64,000 bases of DNA from Candidatus Bathyarchaeota archaeon. Lineage in GTDB: Archaea > Thermoproteota > Bathyarchaeia > Bathyarchaeales > Bathycorpusculaceae. Under the pieces are notes generated by a model that saw only the letters and a program-made list of their open reading frames with translations, did not search any database and was not told the DNA's origin. Shown one piece after another: positions 1 through 6,995 of the stretch. The number at the start of each line of letters is the position of its first letter. Within the stretch, counting starts at the first letter, position 1. The position numbers and the translations under genes are program-made. The DNA is taken from positions 1-64,000 of the forward strand of contig JALHSQ010000178.1 of assembly GCA_022865885.1 (NCBI GenBank), read 5' to 3'.

Positions 1-89
1 ACCACCTCAGCAGGTGGGTACGTGTATTTTGTGAGTAGGGCTCTCATTTGTTCTTCAACGGTTTTCTTCACCGACTCACCAGCCATCAT
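1..89 (-). CDS. N-terminal fragment of an unrecognised protein, cut by window edge
   Basis: Reading leftward from two adjacent ATG codons at 89-84 the frame stays open to the window edge and gives about 29 residues beginning MMAGESVKKTVEEQ and ending near YTYPPAEVV. The basic helix followed by a Tyr-Pro-Pro turn is faintly like the C-terminal helical segment of type I restriction HsdR subunits, but this is too short to assign. The frame is also open upstream to about 152, through a dispersed repeat, so the start is chosen at the ATG pair because the upstream part only translates the repeat. A GCGCGCGCG run lies a few bases upstream of the start. Confidence 0.4.
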   Translation of the reverse strand, partial: MMAGESVKKTVEEQMRALLTKYTYPPAEV

Positions 90-93
90 AGTA

Positions 94-102
94 GCGCGCG
101 CG
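94..102. repeat. Alternating GCGCGCGCG tract
   Basis: A nine-base strictly alternating G/C run in an intergenic gap. Similar tracts of 8-10 bases occur at 28976, 31770, 53862 and 55074, all outside recognised genes. Function is unknown. Confidence 0.6.
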
Positions 103-129
103 GATAAAACTTTACCCCAACCAACCAAA
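102..129 (-). repeat. Dispersed repeat, copy 1
   Basis: This is the reverse complement of the repeat seen at 3085: arm GGTTGGTTGG joined to core GTAAAGTTTTATCC, here on the minus strand. It lies between the response regulator gene and the partial gene at the window edge. Confidence 0.8.
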
Positions 130-142
130 TGGCTTTTTCGGT

Positions 143-616
143 CTATTGTGGTTCAAACAAAGAGTTTCGCTTAACAGCATTGTTTCGATCAGACTCAGAT
201 TTCCGTCCTCTATCTTGATCGAATTCCACCCAATTGCTGATATGTTCAGCAGTCTCCCTTTTCAGATGCTTTCTGATCATCTCCAGCAATTTCTCTGTGT
301 CGAAAGGTTTCAAGATATATCCATCGGCACCCTCGTTAACTGTCTTCATAGCATTCTCTAAGGTCGGAAAACCCGTGATGACTATCTTGATCATGTGGGG
401 CTGGTTTTCCTTCAGCCTGTGGAGGAGCTCAGTTCCCTCCATGTCAGGTAGCTTGATGTCAATCAGGGCCATATCAAAACGCGATTTTTCGGAGATCCTG
501 GTCGCCTGTTTGCCATTCTCCACAGTTTCAACTGAGTATCCCTCCTTGGATAGGATCGAAGAAAGGCTCTTTCTCACGTCTGCGTCGTCGTCAACAACTA
601 GAATACTTTCATTCAA
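143..616 (-). CDS. Receiver-only response regulator
   Basis: A single CheY-like receiver domain fills residues 1-120 of 157. The acidic cluster D9-D10-D11, the phospho-acceptor D53 (in LIDIKLPD), T81 and K103 (in LKPF) are all present, so it should accept phosphate from a histidine kinase. The final 35 residues are polar and carry no DNA-binding domain, so output is probably by protein contact. The start is TTG at 616, preceded by GGAG nine bases upstream; no in-frame ATG fits better. No kinase gene is in the window, so the partner is encoded elsewhere. The gene stands alone between two dispersed repeats (102-129 and 726-748). Confidence 0.9.
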   Translation of the reverse strand: MNESILVVDDDADVRKSLSSILSKEGYSVETVENGKQATRISEKSRFDMALIDIKLPDMEGTELLHRLKENQPHMIKIVITGFPTLENAMKTVNEGADGYILKPFDTEKLLEMIRKHLKRETAEHISNWVEFDQDRGRKSESDRNNAVKRNSLFEPQ

Positions 617-725
617 TCACTACATCTCCGCTTTCTCATCTGGGGCAACCTTACATTTTTACTATGGGCGGCATAAGTTTTTTATGAAGCAGAAATATGA
701 AGCGCACGCTAGCAGGCAAGTTTTT

Positions 726-748
726 GGTTGGTTGGGTAAAACTTTACC
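726..748 (+). repeat. Dispersed repeat, copy 2
   Basis: Arm GGTTGGTTGGG is followed by core TAAAACTTTACC, which is the near-palindromic alternative orientation of the core at 3085. It sits in the divergent gap between the response regulator and the membrane-protein gene, so it cannot be acting only as a terminator. Confidence 0.8.
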
Positions 749-838
749 TTTAAGAAACGTTAAACCAGCCTTTCAGATCAACGATTAACTTTTCAATTTG
801 AATAGTTGTATGTTCTGTTGAAAATATAGCGAACAAAC

Positions 839-1615
839 GTGATCAGCAAAATCAGAAATGTCATGATGAAAAGGATTTGGAGAATACCATTGCTCCTGTT
901 GATAGTTATCATACTTGGGGCCTCCACTGCAACTCTTGTAGTATTCTACACCGAGAGGCACACTCTTGCCATTTCCGTTGCTTTGGGGACTGGTGGTCTT
1001 ATTGATGGATACCACGTTGAATATGGTGAAAATCTCACGGCAATATGGACGGCTCACGCGTTTCGTTTGAAGAACAACGGTAGCTTCTCGTTAGATCTGA
1101 GTTTTGATTATACCTCAGAAAATCCGACTTCAGCTAAAGTCTTCTACTCCCAAGATAATGTGTCCACCTTGGAGATGAATCTATAATATGTGACTTCAGT
1201 CGTTCTGCTGCGAGTTTCGGCTGCCTATGAGTTAGAACCGTGGGGCGATTACTCCCATGAAAGCGTTACTGGGATTATTCCAATTTTTCCGAAGTTCACA
1301 GATTCCGAGTCATGCAGTGTCGAATACTCTGGGATTTTCTCGCCAGATGTCAACGTAGCAAAGGTTATGACAAGTGCCTTTGGACTCGAGTTTCGGTTAT
1401 CGTGGGTCAGAGTCTTCAAAGACAGTAATGCAACATTTTATTATCAATGGTTGCAAGGGGGTTCAGATGTTTGGGGAGGCAGACCCCTAGAAGTAGATAA
1501 AACCTACAATGACCTATCTGGTGATTTCATGGTCTATTATCCTATACCAGAGAGCGTGACCTCAGCTATTCCATTAGGATTTGATTATGTCAAATGGATT
1601 AAAGACAACGCCTAG
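839..1615 (+). pseudogene. Membrane-anchored extracytoplasmic protein interrupted by an in-frame TAA
   Basis: Two reading segments lie in the same frame: 839-1186 (115 aa, GTG start; an ATG at 863 is an alternative) and 1190-1615 (141 aa). They are separated only by TAA (1184-1186) and one TAT codon. The first begins with a basic stretch and one membrane segment (about residues 14-36), then a beta-rich extracytoplasmic domain. The second continues beta-rich sequence with no signal or anchor of its own, which argues for one ancestral gene broken by a nonsense mutation. Two separate genes or read-through are less likely alternatives. No family recognised. The gene stands between dispersed repeats at 726 and 1798. 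Confidence 0.55.
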
Positions 1616-1797
1616 ATCACTCTTGAATAAAAGTGATAGCCTATTCTTGCACGCTATTCCGTAGCATTCTTCACAAGATACACAGCTCGTGCTTCTGCTT
1701 CGGGTCGAGGCAGGGTTTCGTTGAACCGCCTCACTCGAATTGGCGGGAGTTTGGCGAGAAGCCAAAAGGCAGCAACAAGATGCTATTCATGATAATG

Positions 1798-1830
1798 TTG
1801 GTTGGGGTAGAGTTCTTTCCAACCAACCAA
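1798..1830. repeat. Dispersed repeat, copy 3, with both arms
   Basis: This copy shows the full inverted-repeat form: TTGGTTGG on the left, GGTAGAGTTCTTTCC in the centre and AACCAACCAA on the right. It lies in a convergent gap between the broken membrane gene and the M29-like gene and could fold as a hairpin in either transcript. Confidence 0.8.
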
Positions 1831-1833
1831 GGC

Positions 1834-2949
1834 TTAGCACATTAAACCATCGGCGACTATTGTCTTGCTGTCAACGCTGACTGTCGCCTTAGTCATCGAA
1901 CCCCACCAGTGACGATTGCTAGCGGTTCGGTTTTTTCCTCCTTTGTCTTCATTTCCTCCAATTCCAATTGTGATGCCACCCAGAGCTTTATCGTCTTGAG
2001 TGAAGCCGTGTCTCAACCTTGCATTAAGTCCAAAGCCAACAAAAGCAAACTTGCCAGAGTCCGCGTCCTCAGATTTGAGATAGCTCTCAAACGCCTTAAT
2101 TCCTGATTGTGCGTCATATTTCACGATTTTTCCATGTTTGAAGTTTAATGTCAGATTCTTGACTCTATTACCTCCGCGAACTAAAATGGGAGCATCATAT
2201 ACTACAATCCCTTCTGCACTGTCTTCATCTGCTGCAACTTCCACAAATCCTGAAGGCAGAAACTTAACGATCCCTTTTGTCCCATCTTCTTTTCTGACCA
2301 CACTGTCACCAAGCGTCGGTTCTCGTCCGACCAGCCTAAACTTGAGCTTCGTGCCAGAGGGTGACGCAATGTCTACCTCTTGACCACGCCTGACTATTTC
2401 AGCCAGTTTGGAAGCTCTATCGGTTATCTCCTGCTGGTTAACTAGACAGCCTGCAAGCATGACCTTTCTCCATTTCTCATGATTCAAACCAAGAGCCTGT
2501 GCTCGCTCTTTTGTAACCAAACAGTATTCAACGCCCAGCATTCTTACAGACCGTTTCTGAGCCAGTTTTCGCCACGCACCCATGTATCTGTTTGACTCGA
2601 GAAACCAGATGTTGGCAAGTTCCTGTTTCTCCGAAGGTATCCTGCTCCAATCTACTGGAGTTTTTGGACCTAACAAGAAAACGAATGCGTCAGTCTGTCT
2701 TAATATGGCAGTTTCAAATGGCGAAAGAGTCTCCAGCAATTCCCTTGGAACTTCCTGCAATGAACGCGTCCAATAGTTCTCTGTGGTAAGAGTAATCAAC
2801 GGTCTGGCTCCTTTTTGCCTGCATAGCATAGCTATTTCAGAAGCTATGTCAATCGTATGGTCCCAGCTACTAATCCATACATTTTCGCCTTCTCTTATGT
2901 TCAAGCAGGACGTTATGATTTGATGTGCAAGCTGCTCATCATTCATCAT
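1834..2949 (-). CDS. Divergent M29-like (aminopeptidase II fold) protein
   Basis: About 371 residues, the usual length for M29 peptidases. The C-terminal half has the family landmarks: a GFGLN stretch near residue 310, a GGITIGIGGN-like segment, then GGKN followed by RHWW and a final D-rich strand. By eye the metal-ligand positions of M29 (Glu in the GxGTN strand, His in the GT-x-HIALG strand, Asp in the HWD motif) are not conserved, because HWD reads HWW here. It may therefore be inactive as a metallo-aminopeptidase or act on another substrate. The start is one of two tandem ATGs at 2949-2944 after GAGGG; an upstream in-frame GTG at 2961 is less likely. It stands alone between repeats at 1798 and 3085. 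Confidence 0.7.
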   Translation of the reverse strand: MMNDEQLAHQIITSCLNIREGENVWISSWDHTIDIASEIAMLCRQKGARPLITLTTENYWTRSLQEVPRELLETLSPFETAILRQTDAFVFLLGPKTPVDWSRIPSEKQELANIWFLESNRYMGAWRKLAQKRSVRMLGVEYCLVTKERAQALGLNHEKWRKVMLAGCLVNQQEITDRASKLAEIVRRGQEVDIASPSGTKLKFRLVGREPTLGDSVVRKEDGTKGIVKFLPSGFVEVAADEDSAEGIVVYDAPILVRGGNRVKNLTLNFKHGKIVKYDAQSGIKAFESYLKSEDADSGKFAFVGFGLNARLRHGFTQDDKALGGITIGIGGNEDKGGKNRTASNRHWWGSMTKATVSVDSKTIVADGLMC

Positions 2950-3267
2950 ACCCTCGACCACTCACTAGCCAATTTGGAGAACAACTGGTTATTCCTTCTA
3001 GGAATGAGTTCTCTTCTGGTCCAGGCTATAACTCTTCCGTGCTTCTATCTGTCCAGAATATGCCATTTAGAGGTTCGGATTGGTGGTTGGTTGGGGTAAA
3101 GTTTTATCCTGAAACTGCCAAGGGACTAGAGCCCACACCTGTTACTTGAGCTGAAAGGAATTGCTTGCTTAATATCTGATTTCAACCTCAGACCTTAAAT
3201 CTCAAGAAATGCAATTGCTAATGACCTCACTCAGTATGCGCGAGCAACGGTATTGGAGTAGACTGCT
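2950..3267. other. Intergenic gap carrying dispersed repeat
   Basis: This divergent gap holds the repeat copy at 3085-3109 and otherwise no convincing gene, RNA or hairpin. Short open frames here look like noise. A weak GGAG precedes the GTG start of the plus-strand gene. Confidence 0.6.
3085..3109 (+). repeat. Dispersed repeat, copy 4 (reference form)
   Basis: The clearest one-armed copy: arm GGTTGGTTGG then GGTAAAGTTTTATCC. It is identical over its 25 bases to the minus-strand copy at 102-129 apart from flanks, and its core recurs exactly at 30665 and 31580. Confidence 0.85.
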
Positions 3268-3855
3268 GTGGGAAAGAATAAGACCAAATTCAACTATCCG
3301 CCTTTCGTTATGCCCGTAAGTCTTGTAGGAGCGAACGTAGGCGGAAAGCCTAACTTTGAAGCAATCGCATGGTTCAACCTCGTGGATTATCAACCAAACC
3401 TAATCAGCATCTCATCCGAGAAAACGCACCACACGAATAAAGGAATACGCGAAAACAAAACGTTCAGCGTGAACATACCGTCTGCCAGCATGGCTGCGGC
3501 CACTGATTTCTGCGGAGTGTATTCAGGTTCGAAGGTTGACAAGTCAAAGACGTTTGACGTCTTCTACGGAGAGCTCAAGACTGCTCCCATGATAAGCGAA
3601 TGCCCCGTTAACGTCGAATGCAGACTCAATCAGACGTTAGAGCTGTTGCATGGAGAGGTTTTCATCGGGGAAATCGTCGGAGTATACATGGAAAACAAGT
3701 ACCTGACCGACAACAAACCAGACACAAGAAAAATCGATCCACTGCTTTTCGAGGGGACTCTCGGAAGCTACTGGAAAGTTGGAGAACACGTAGCCAAAGC
3801 CTTCGGAATAGGAAAAAACTACAAGCCAAAACAGAGCAATGACAACAGGGAATAA
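3268..3855 (+). CDS. Flavin reductase-like FMN-binding split-barrel protein
   Basis: A 195-residue protein resembling the flavin reductase-like family (COG1853): an early PVSLVGA strand, NFEAIAWFNLV, SISSEKTHHTNKGI and NIPSA motifs lining the expected FMN site, and a final barrel strand near residues 120-150. Members bind FMN and are often electron carriers or reductases in anaerobes. The start is GTG at 3268 with GGAG about ten bases upstream; the protein begins MGKNKTKFNYPP, typical for the family. It is bounded by dispersed repeats at 3085 and 3892. The substrate cannot be inferred. Confidence 0.85.
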   Translation: MGKNKTKFNYPPFVMPVSLVGANVGGKPNFEAIAWFNLVDYQPNLISISSEKTHHTNKGIRENKTFSVNIPSASMAAATDFCGVYSGSKVDKSKTFDVFYGELKTAPMISECPVNVECRLNQTLELLHGEVFIGEIVGVYMENKYLTDNKPDTRKIDPLLFEGTLGSYWKVGEHVAKAFGIGKNYKPKQSNDNRE

Positions 3856-3891
3856 CGCGGATGCCGTACTGTAATTGCGTCAGCAGCAATT

Positions 3892-3920
3892 GGCTGGTTG
3901 GAGTAAAGCTTACGCTCTCC
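3892..3920 (+). repeat. Dispersed repeat, degenerate copy 5
   Basis: GGCTGGTTGGAGTAAAG followed by CTTACGCTCTCC keeps the arm-core layout with several changes. It lies in the convergent gap after the flavin reductase-like gene and is the last copy of the left-end group. Confidence 0.6.
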
Positions 3921-4056
3921 CATACGCAAAACATAAGGTCTGTGCAAAATCAAGAGAAAGTTGAAAACCAGCAAATCTGGTCGGAGTATAGGAGCTATTA
4001 GGAGAAAGAGAATGAAGACACTTGGCAAGCGCATTTCTCAGGCTGACTCGCAGGAT

Positions 4057-4866
4057 CTACTGGCGAATGGCTATGCTTCCAGCGTTCGTTTCCACGATCA
4101 ATCTCCCGGCTCCAGCACCGATGCGACCCGAATACCTATTTCGTTCATAACGAGCATCAGCAAGTTCCGGAATACACTTGATGCTGCCCAGATTCGTCGA
4201 AGCTTCCACCATCACGTCCTGCTCGCCCTTTAGCGCAATCTCGATGCTTCCAAGACTAGTTCTGAACCAGCTCTCGCTCTTTGACAAGGCACCATTGAAC
4301 CTGATTGAACCAGCAGAGCTGCGGGCAGTAATGGTTCCCTTCACGTTTTCCATGGTGACGGACCCTGCCTTGGTTCTGGCTCTTATTGTGCCCTCACAAT
4401 CCTGCATATTTATTGTGCCCGCGGCAGACTCCGCCGAGATCACCCCATTCACTCCTCCGATCGCGATGCGACCAGCCCGACTTTCAATGCTAAGGTCTGC
4501 CTCTTCCGGTACCAAGATGCTAAAATCAGCCCTAGGCCCAATCCCAAACATGTATGGTGGCCAACCCCAATGACCTGTTCTAACATGGCAAGCTACGGTT
4601 ATCGTGTCGCCATCTTGTGATACGCTCCAATCGAGATCCTCCGGCACTCTAAGGTCCACATCAATGGTCACTTCACCCTTGGAGCCTCGCTTCACTTCAA
4701 CTGCTCCCGGCGCGATATTTGTTACAGTCACTTTTGGTTTGCCGCTAACCTTCAAAACGCGATGCGTTTCAAAGGGTTTAGCTTCAAGGACTAAAGCTGT
4801 CCCGCAAGCGGAGCAGAATCTTGCATCGTCAGGAAGCTTGGTGCCACATTGTTTACAGTAGAGCAT
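4057..4866 (-). CDS. Zinc-ribbon protein with DUF4097-type beta-solenoid
   Basis: A 269-residue protein with an N-terminal zinc ribbon (C4, C7, C18, C21 in CKQCG and CSACG) joined to a region of repeated short beta strands such as SRAGRIAIGG, SAAGTINMQDCEG, TKAGSVTMENVKG and SSAGSIRFNG. These rungs are characteristic of DUF4097/putative adhesin-type right-handed beta-helix domains. There is no signal peptide or membrane segment, so it is probably cytoplasmic or membrane-peripheral. Such ribbon-plus-DUF4097 proteins are common in archaea without known function. The gene is monocistronic by spacing. Confidence 0.75.
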   Translation of the reverse strand: MLYCKQCGTKLPDDARFCSACGTALVLEAKPFETHRVLKVSGKPKVTVTNIAPGAVEVKRGSKGEVTIDVDLRVPEDLDWSVSQDGDTITVACHVRTGHWGWPPYMFGIGPRADFSILVPEEADLSIESRAGRIAIGGVNGVISAESAAGTINMQDCEGTIRARTKAGSVTMENVKGTITARSSAGSIRFNGALSKSESWFRTSLGSIEIALKGEQDVMVEASTNLGSIKCIPELADARYERNRYSGRIGAGAGRLIVETNAGSIAIRQ

Positions 4867-4970
4867 TACACATTTCGCCTCACGTTGCTCACTTGTTCTA
4901 TTCCTTAATAAAGCAATAGCTTACACTTTGAGGAGAGAACCTTGGTTCCCGAAACAATCAAGCAACACAC

Positions 4971-5843
4971 TCATGCACTGATAACAGTGTAGTCTTGTTC
5001 ATTCTTTACTCCTAGGCCCAGTTCCACAGCCCTGCGAATTTGCGTGTAAACCCAAGGATCAGCACTTAGACTTGAACCTTCATAACTGCCGATTATCTTT
5101 ACTGCTTCAGCGTCAATAGCGATTCTATCTCCTGAAGCTAGCACGACATTCGGATTCCGGAGTTCACCGCAGGCGGGCCCACCGGAAATGAAGCATTTTC
5201 TCCCATCCACAATTACCAGATCTGGATGCACCACAAGATTCAGGTCTGCAACCTTTTCTTCCAGATGTCTCGTGTGAAGCATAATTCGTTCACTAGGTTT
5301 CATGAAACCCACTGACGATTTCAGGCTCATGGTGAATTTTGCCCATTTGTGCGTCTTCATGCAGCAGGCATGGATGAGCTTCTTTGATCCCGAAGCGCTC
5401 TTAGGCAAGCTTACTCTCTTCAGGTATTTTCCGCCAGTATCGGTTCGAACCCATTCCCCCTCGTCAAAACACATAACCTCAGCACCGGCCTCCTTCGCTC
5501 TTGCAAGCATTCCTGTTTCTTCCATAACTTTGCGAGTTGACAGTGACATCATCGATGATTCGCCAATAACTACCTTTGAAGCGCCATGTTTGAAAAGCAA
5601 TTTCACGATTGCCTTGATGAATTCAGGATCGCTTGATGCAGGTGGTGCGTCGGCGGTGTTGAAGTTTGGCTTCAAAAGAATTTCATCTCCAGACTCGCAG
5701 ATTCTCCCGAACCCACCTGCCAGATTGACGGCTTTCAAAATGTTTTCCTCCAGGCCATCAGTGCATCCAACCTTGGCAACCACGACTCTTCCATCTTTCT
5801 TGAAGGCAGGTCTTCCCAATTCACCAATACCGATTTTGTTCAT
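4971..5843 (-). CDS. DUF362 family protein
   Basis: About 290 residues matching DUF362: the LLKPNFN motif near residue 55, the VVIGESS strand near 95, an HACCMKTHKWAKFTMSLKSSVG stretch (nt about 5330-5400) and a VDGRKCFISGGP segment near 220. The family is widespread in anaerobic archaea and bacteria, often beside iron-sulfur proteins; its reaction is unknown. This copy lacks the C-terminal 4Fe-4S ferredoxin domain that many relatives carry. ATG at 5843 is preferred over an in-frame codon at 5858. Downstream order on the same strand places it after the HExxH gene, but a 67-base gap leaves co-transcription open. Confidence 0.85.
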   Translation of the reverse strand: MNKIGIGELGRPAFKKDGRVVVAKVGCTDGLEENILKAVNLAGGFGRICESGDEILLKPNFNTADAPPASSDPEFIKAIVKLLFKHGASKVVIGESSMMSLSTRKVMEETGMLARAKEAGAEVMCFDEGEWVRTDTGGKYLKRVSLPKSASGSKKLIHACCMKTHKWAKFTMSLKSSVGFMKPSERIMLHTRHLEEKVADLNLVVHPDLVIVDGRKCFISGGPACGELRNPNVVLASGDRIAIDAEAVKIIGSYEGSSLSADPWVYTQIRRAVELGLGVKNEQDYTVISA

Positions 5844-5910
5844 CAAGCAAGACTCCATTCCAACATCCTACGCACCAAGAGGGATAATCATTCCAAAACG
5901 CGGGAAAAGG

Positions 5911-6420
5911 CTAAACTACGTACTTGTCGGTTCTTTCAAAGTTCTTCACGATCTCCATAACGTGCCTAGGAAGGTTGACCGCTGTTAACGGAACATCATT
6001 AAGCAAAGCCCAAGGACTCTTCTTCGCGATTACTGAAGAAACATGATCCTCGCCAAAGCATTGCTTAGCAACTTCGTAAACCATTCTCCTGACTTCGATC
6101 TCAGAACACTCGCCTAGGGCATGCAAGTACTCATGCAAGAGCAGATTGTAAATGAATGCGTTAACAACAGGCTTAGATTCAACCGTTGTCTCGACAATCT
6201 GAACAAGCGCCCTGTTTAAGACAATGTTGTTAGTGCCGATCGAATGATAAGCCCCCAACTGGAGTGGCAGATCATCAAGAAACAGCATCATGTTATCTCT
6301 GCGCTTATGCAGAGAAAACCTTACGGTGTCCTTAACGATTTCCCAGACGTCACCATAATTCGAGGCACTCCCGAGTCTGCTCTGATATTGAGTAACTGCC
6401 GAATAGTGGTCCTTATTCAT
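5911..6420 (-). CDS. Zincin-like HExxH protein, cotranscribed with rubrerythrin
   Basis: A 169-residue soluble protein. The motif HEYLH at about residues 96-100, inside the helix LLLHEYLHALGE, is a zinc-metallopeptidase signature with a nearby Glu (E104 or E107) as possible third ligand, and the preceding IGTNNIVLNRAL strand fits the edge strand that precedes the HExxH helix in zincins. The start is placed at ATG 6420, because an extension to 6480 would run into the rubrerythrin stop at 6432; this gives an 11-base gap and an apparent operon with rubrerythrin. No named family recognised; a peptidase role is inferred only from the motif. Confidence 0.7.
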   Translation of the reverse strand: MNKDHYSAVTQYQSRLGSASNYGDVWEIVKDTVRFSLHKRRDNMMLFLDDLPLQLGAYHSIGTNNIVLNRALVQIVETTVESKPVVNAFIYNLLLHEYLHALGECSEIEVRRMVYEVAKQCFGEDHVSSVIAKKSPWALLNDVPLTAVNLPRHVMEIVKNFERTDKYVV

Positions 6421-6431
6421 GCGGTTATTCA

Positions 6432-6935
6432 CTAGACTACTTTGAAGAATTTCACCTTTGGCGATCCGCAAATGGGGCATCTTTCCGGCGCCTCACCCTC
6501 TACAGTGTTTCCACAAACGCTGCACACATAGTAATCAAGCTGTGGTAACTGGTCCTTTTTCTTAAGTGTCTTGACGGCATTTGAGAATAGACCTGCGTGA
6601 ACTTGTTCAACCTTGTTTGCAACGTCAAAACTCCACGTTGCTTGCTGATTTCCTTCCTGTTTGGCTACGCTGATGTATTCTGGGTACATTTTCTTGTATT
6701 CGAAAGTCTCTCCAGCAACTGCCGTTTCCACGTTTTCACTTGTGGTTTTTACATCTCCAGCTATTCTTAGATGGTTGAGGGCATGAACTGTTTCTGCTTC
6801 AGCTGCTGCCCTGAAGAGCTTCGCAACTTGCGAGAATCCCTCTTCCTCTGCCTTGCGAGCGAAAGCCAAGTAGCGGCGATTTGCTTGCGATTCTCCGGAA
6901 AACGCGTTCTTCAAGTTTTCAGCTGTCTTTCCCAA
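6432..6935 (-). CDS. Rubrerythrin
   Basis: A 167-residue rubrerythrin, a cytoplasmic non-haem di-iron peroxidase that reduces hydrogen peroxide with electrons from rubredoxin or similar donors. The four-helix ferritin-like domain carries the two EExxH-type motifs (ExQANRRY near 15-22, EAETVHALNH near 46-55 and the later VANKVEQVHAGLF near 110), and the C-terminal rubredoxin domain has CSVCG and CPICG cysteine pairs. The start appears to be TTG at 6935 with GGTG nearby. It heads a two-gene unit with the HExxH protein. Identification is firm. Confidence 0.95.
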   Translation of the reverse strand: MGKTAENLKNAFSGESQANRRYLAFARKAEEEGFSQVAKLFRAAAEAETVHALNHLRIAGDVKTTSENVETAVAGETFEYKKMYPEYISVAKQEGNQQATWSFDVANKVEQVHAGLFSNAVKTLKKKDQLPQLDYYVCSVCGNTVEGEAPERCPICGSPKVKFFKVV

Positions 6936-6995
6936 TTCGAGTGCACCTTAGTCAGCCGTAATGAAGCAACTGAATATAAACTATACTGGTTCAGC

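Noticed and set aside
1184-1186. Recoded stop (pyrrolysine or selenocysteine)
   Set aside because: The codon is TAA, which is not known to be recoded for either; no downstream structure was evident.
1633-1845. 70-codon plus-strand frame
   Set aside because: Runs across the dispersed repeat into the opposite-strand peptidase gene; no coding character.
3892-3920. Transcription terminator as full explanation of the dispersed repeat
   Set aside because: Copies at 726, 3085 and 30664 are in divergent gaps, upstream of both neighbours, where no terminator is needed.
5440-5460. tRNA-like GGTTCGAACCC motif
   Set aside because: It lies within the DUF362 coding sequence and no cloverleaf surrounds it.
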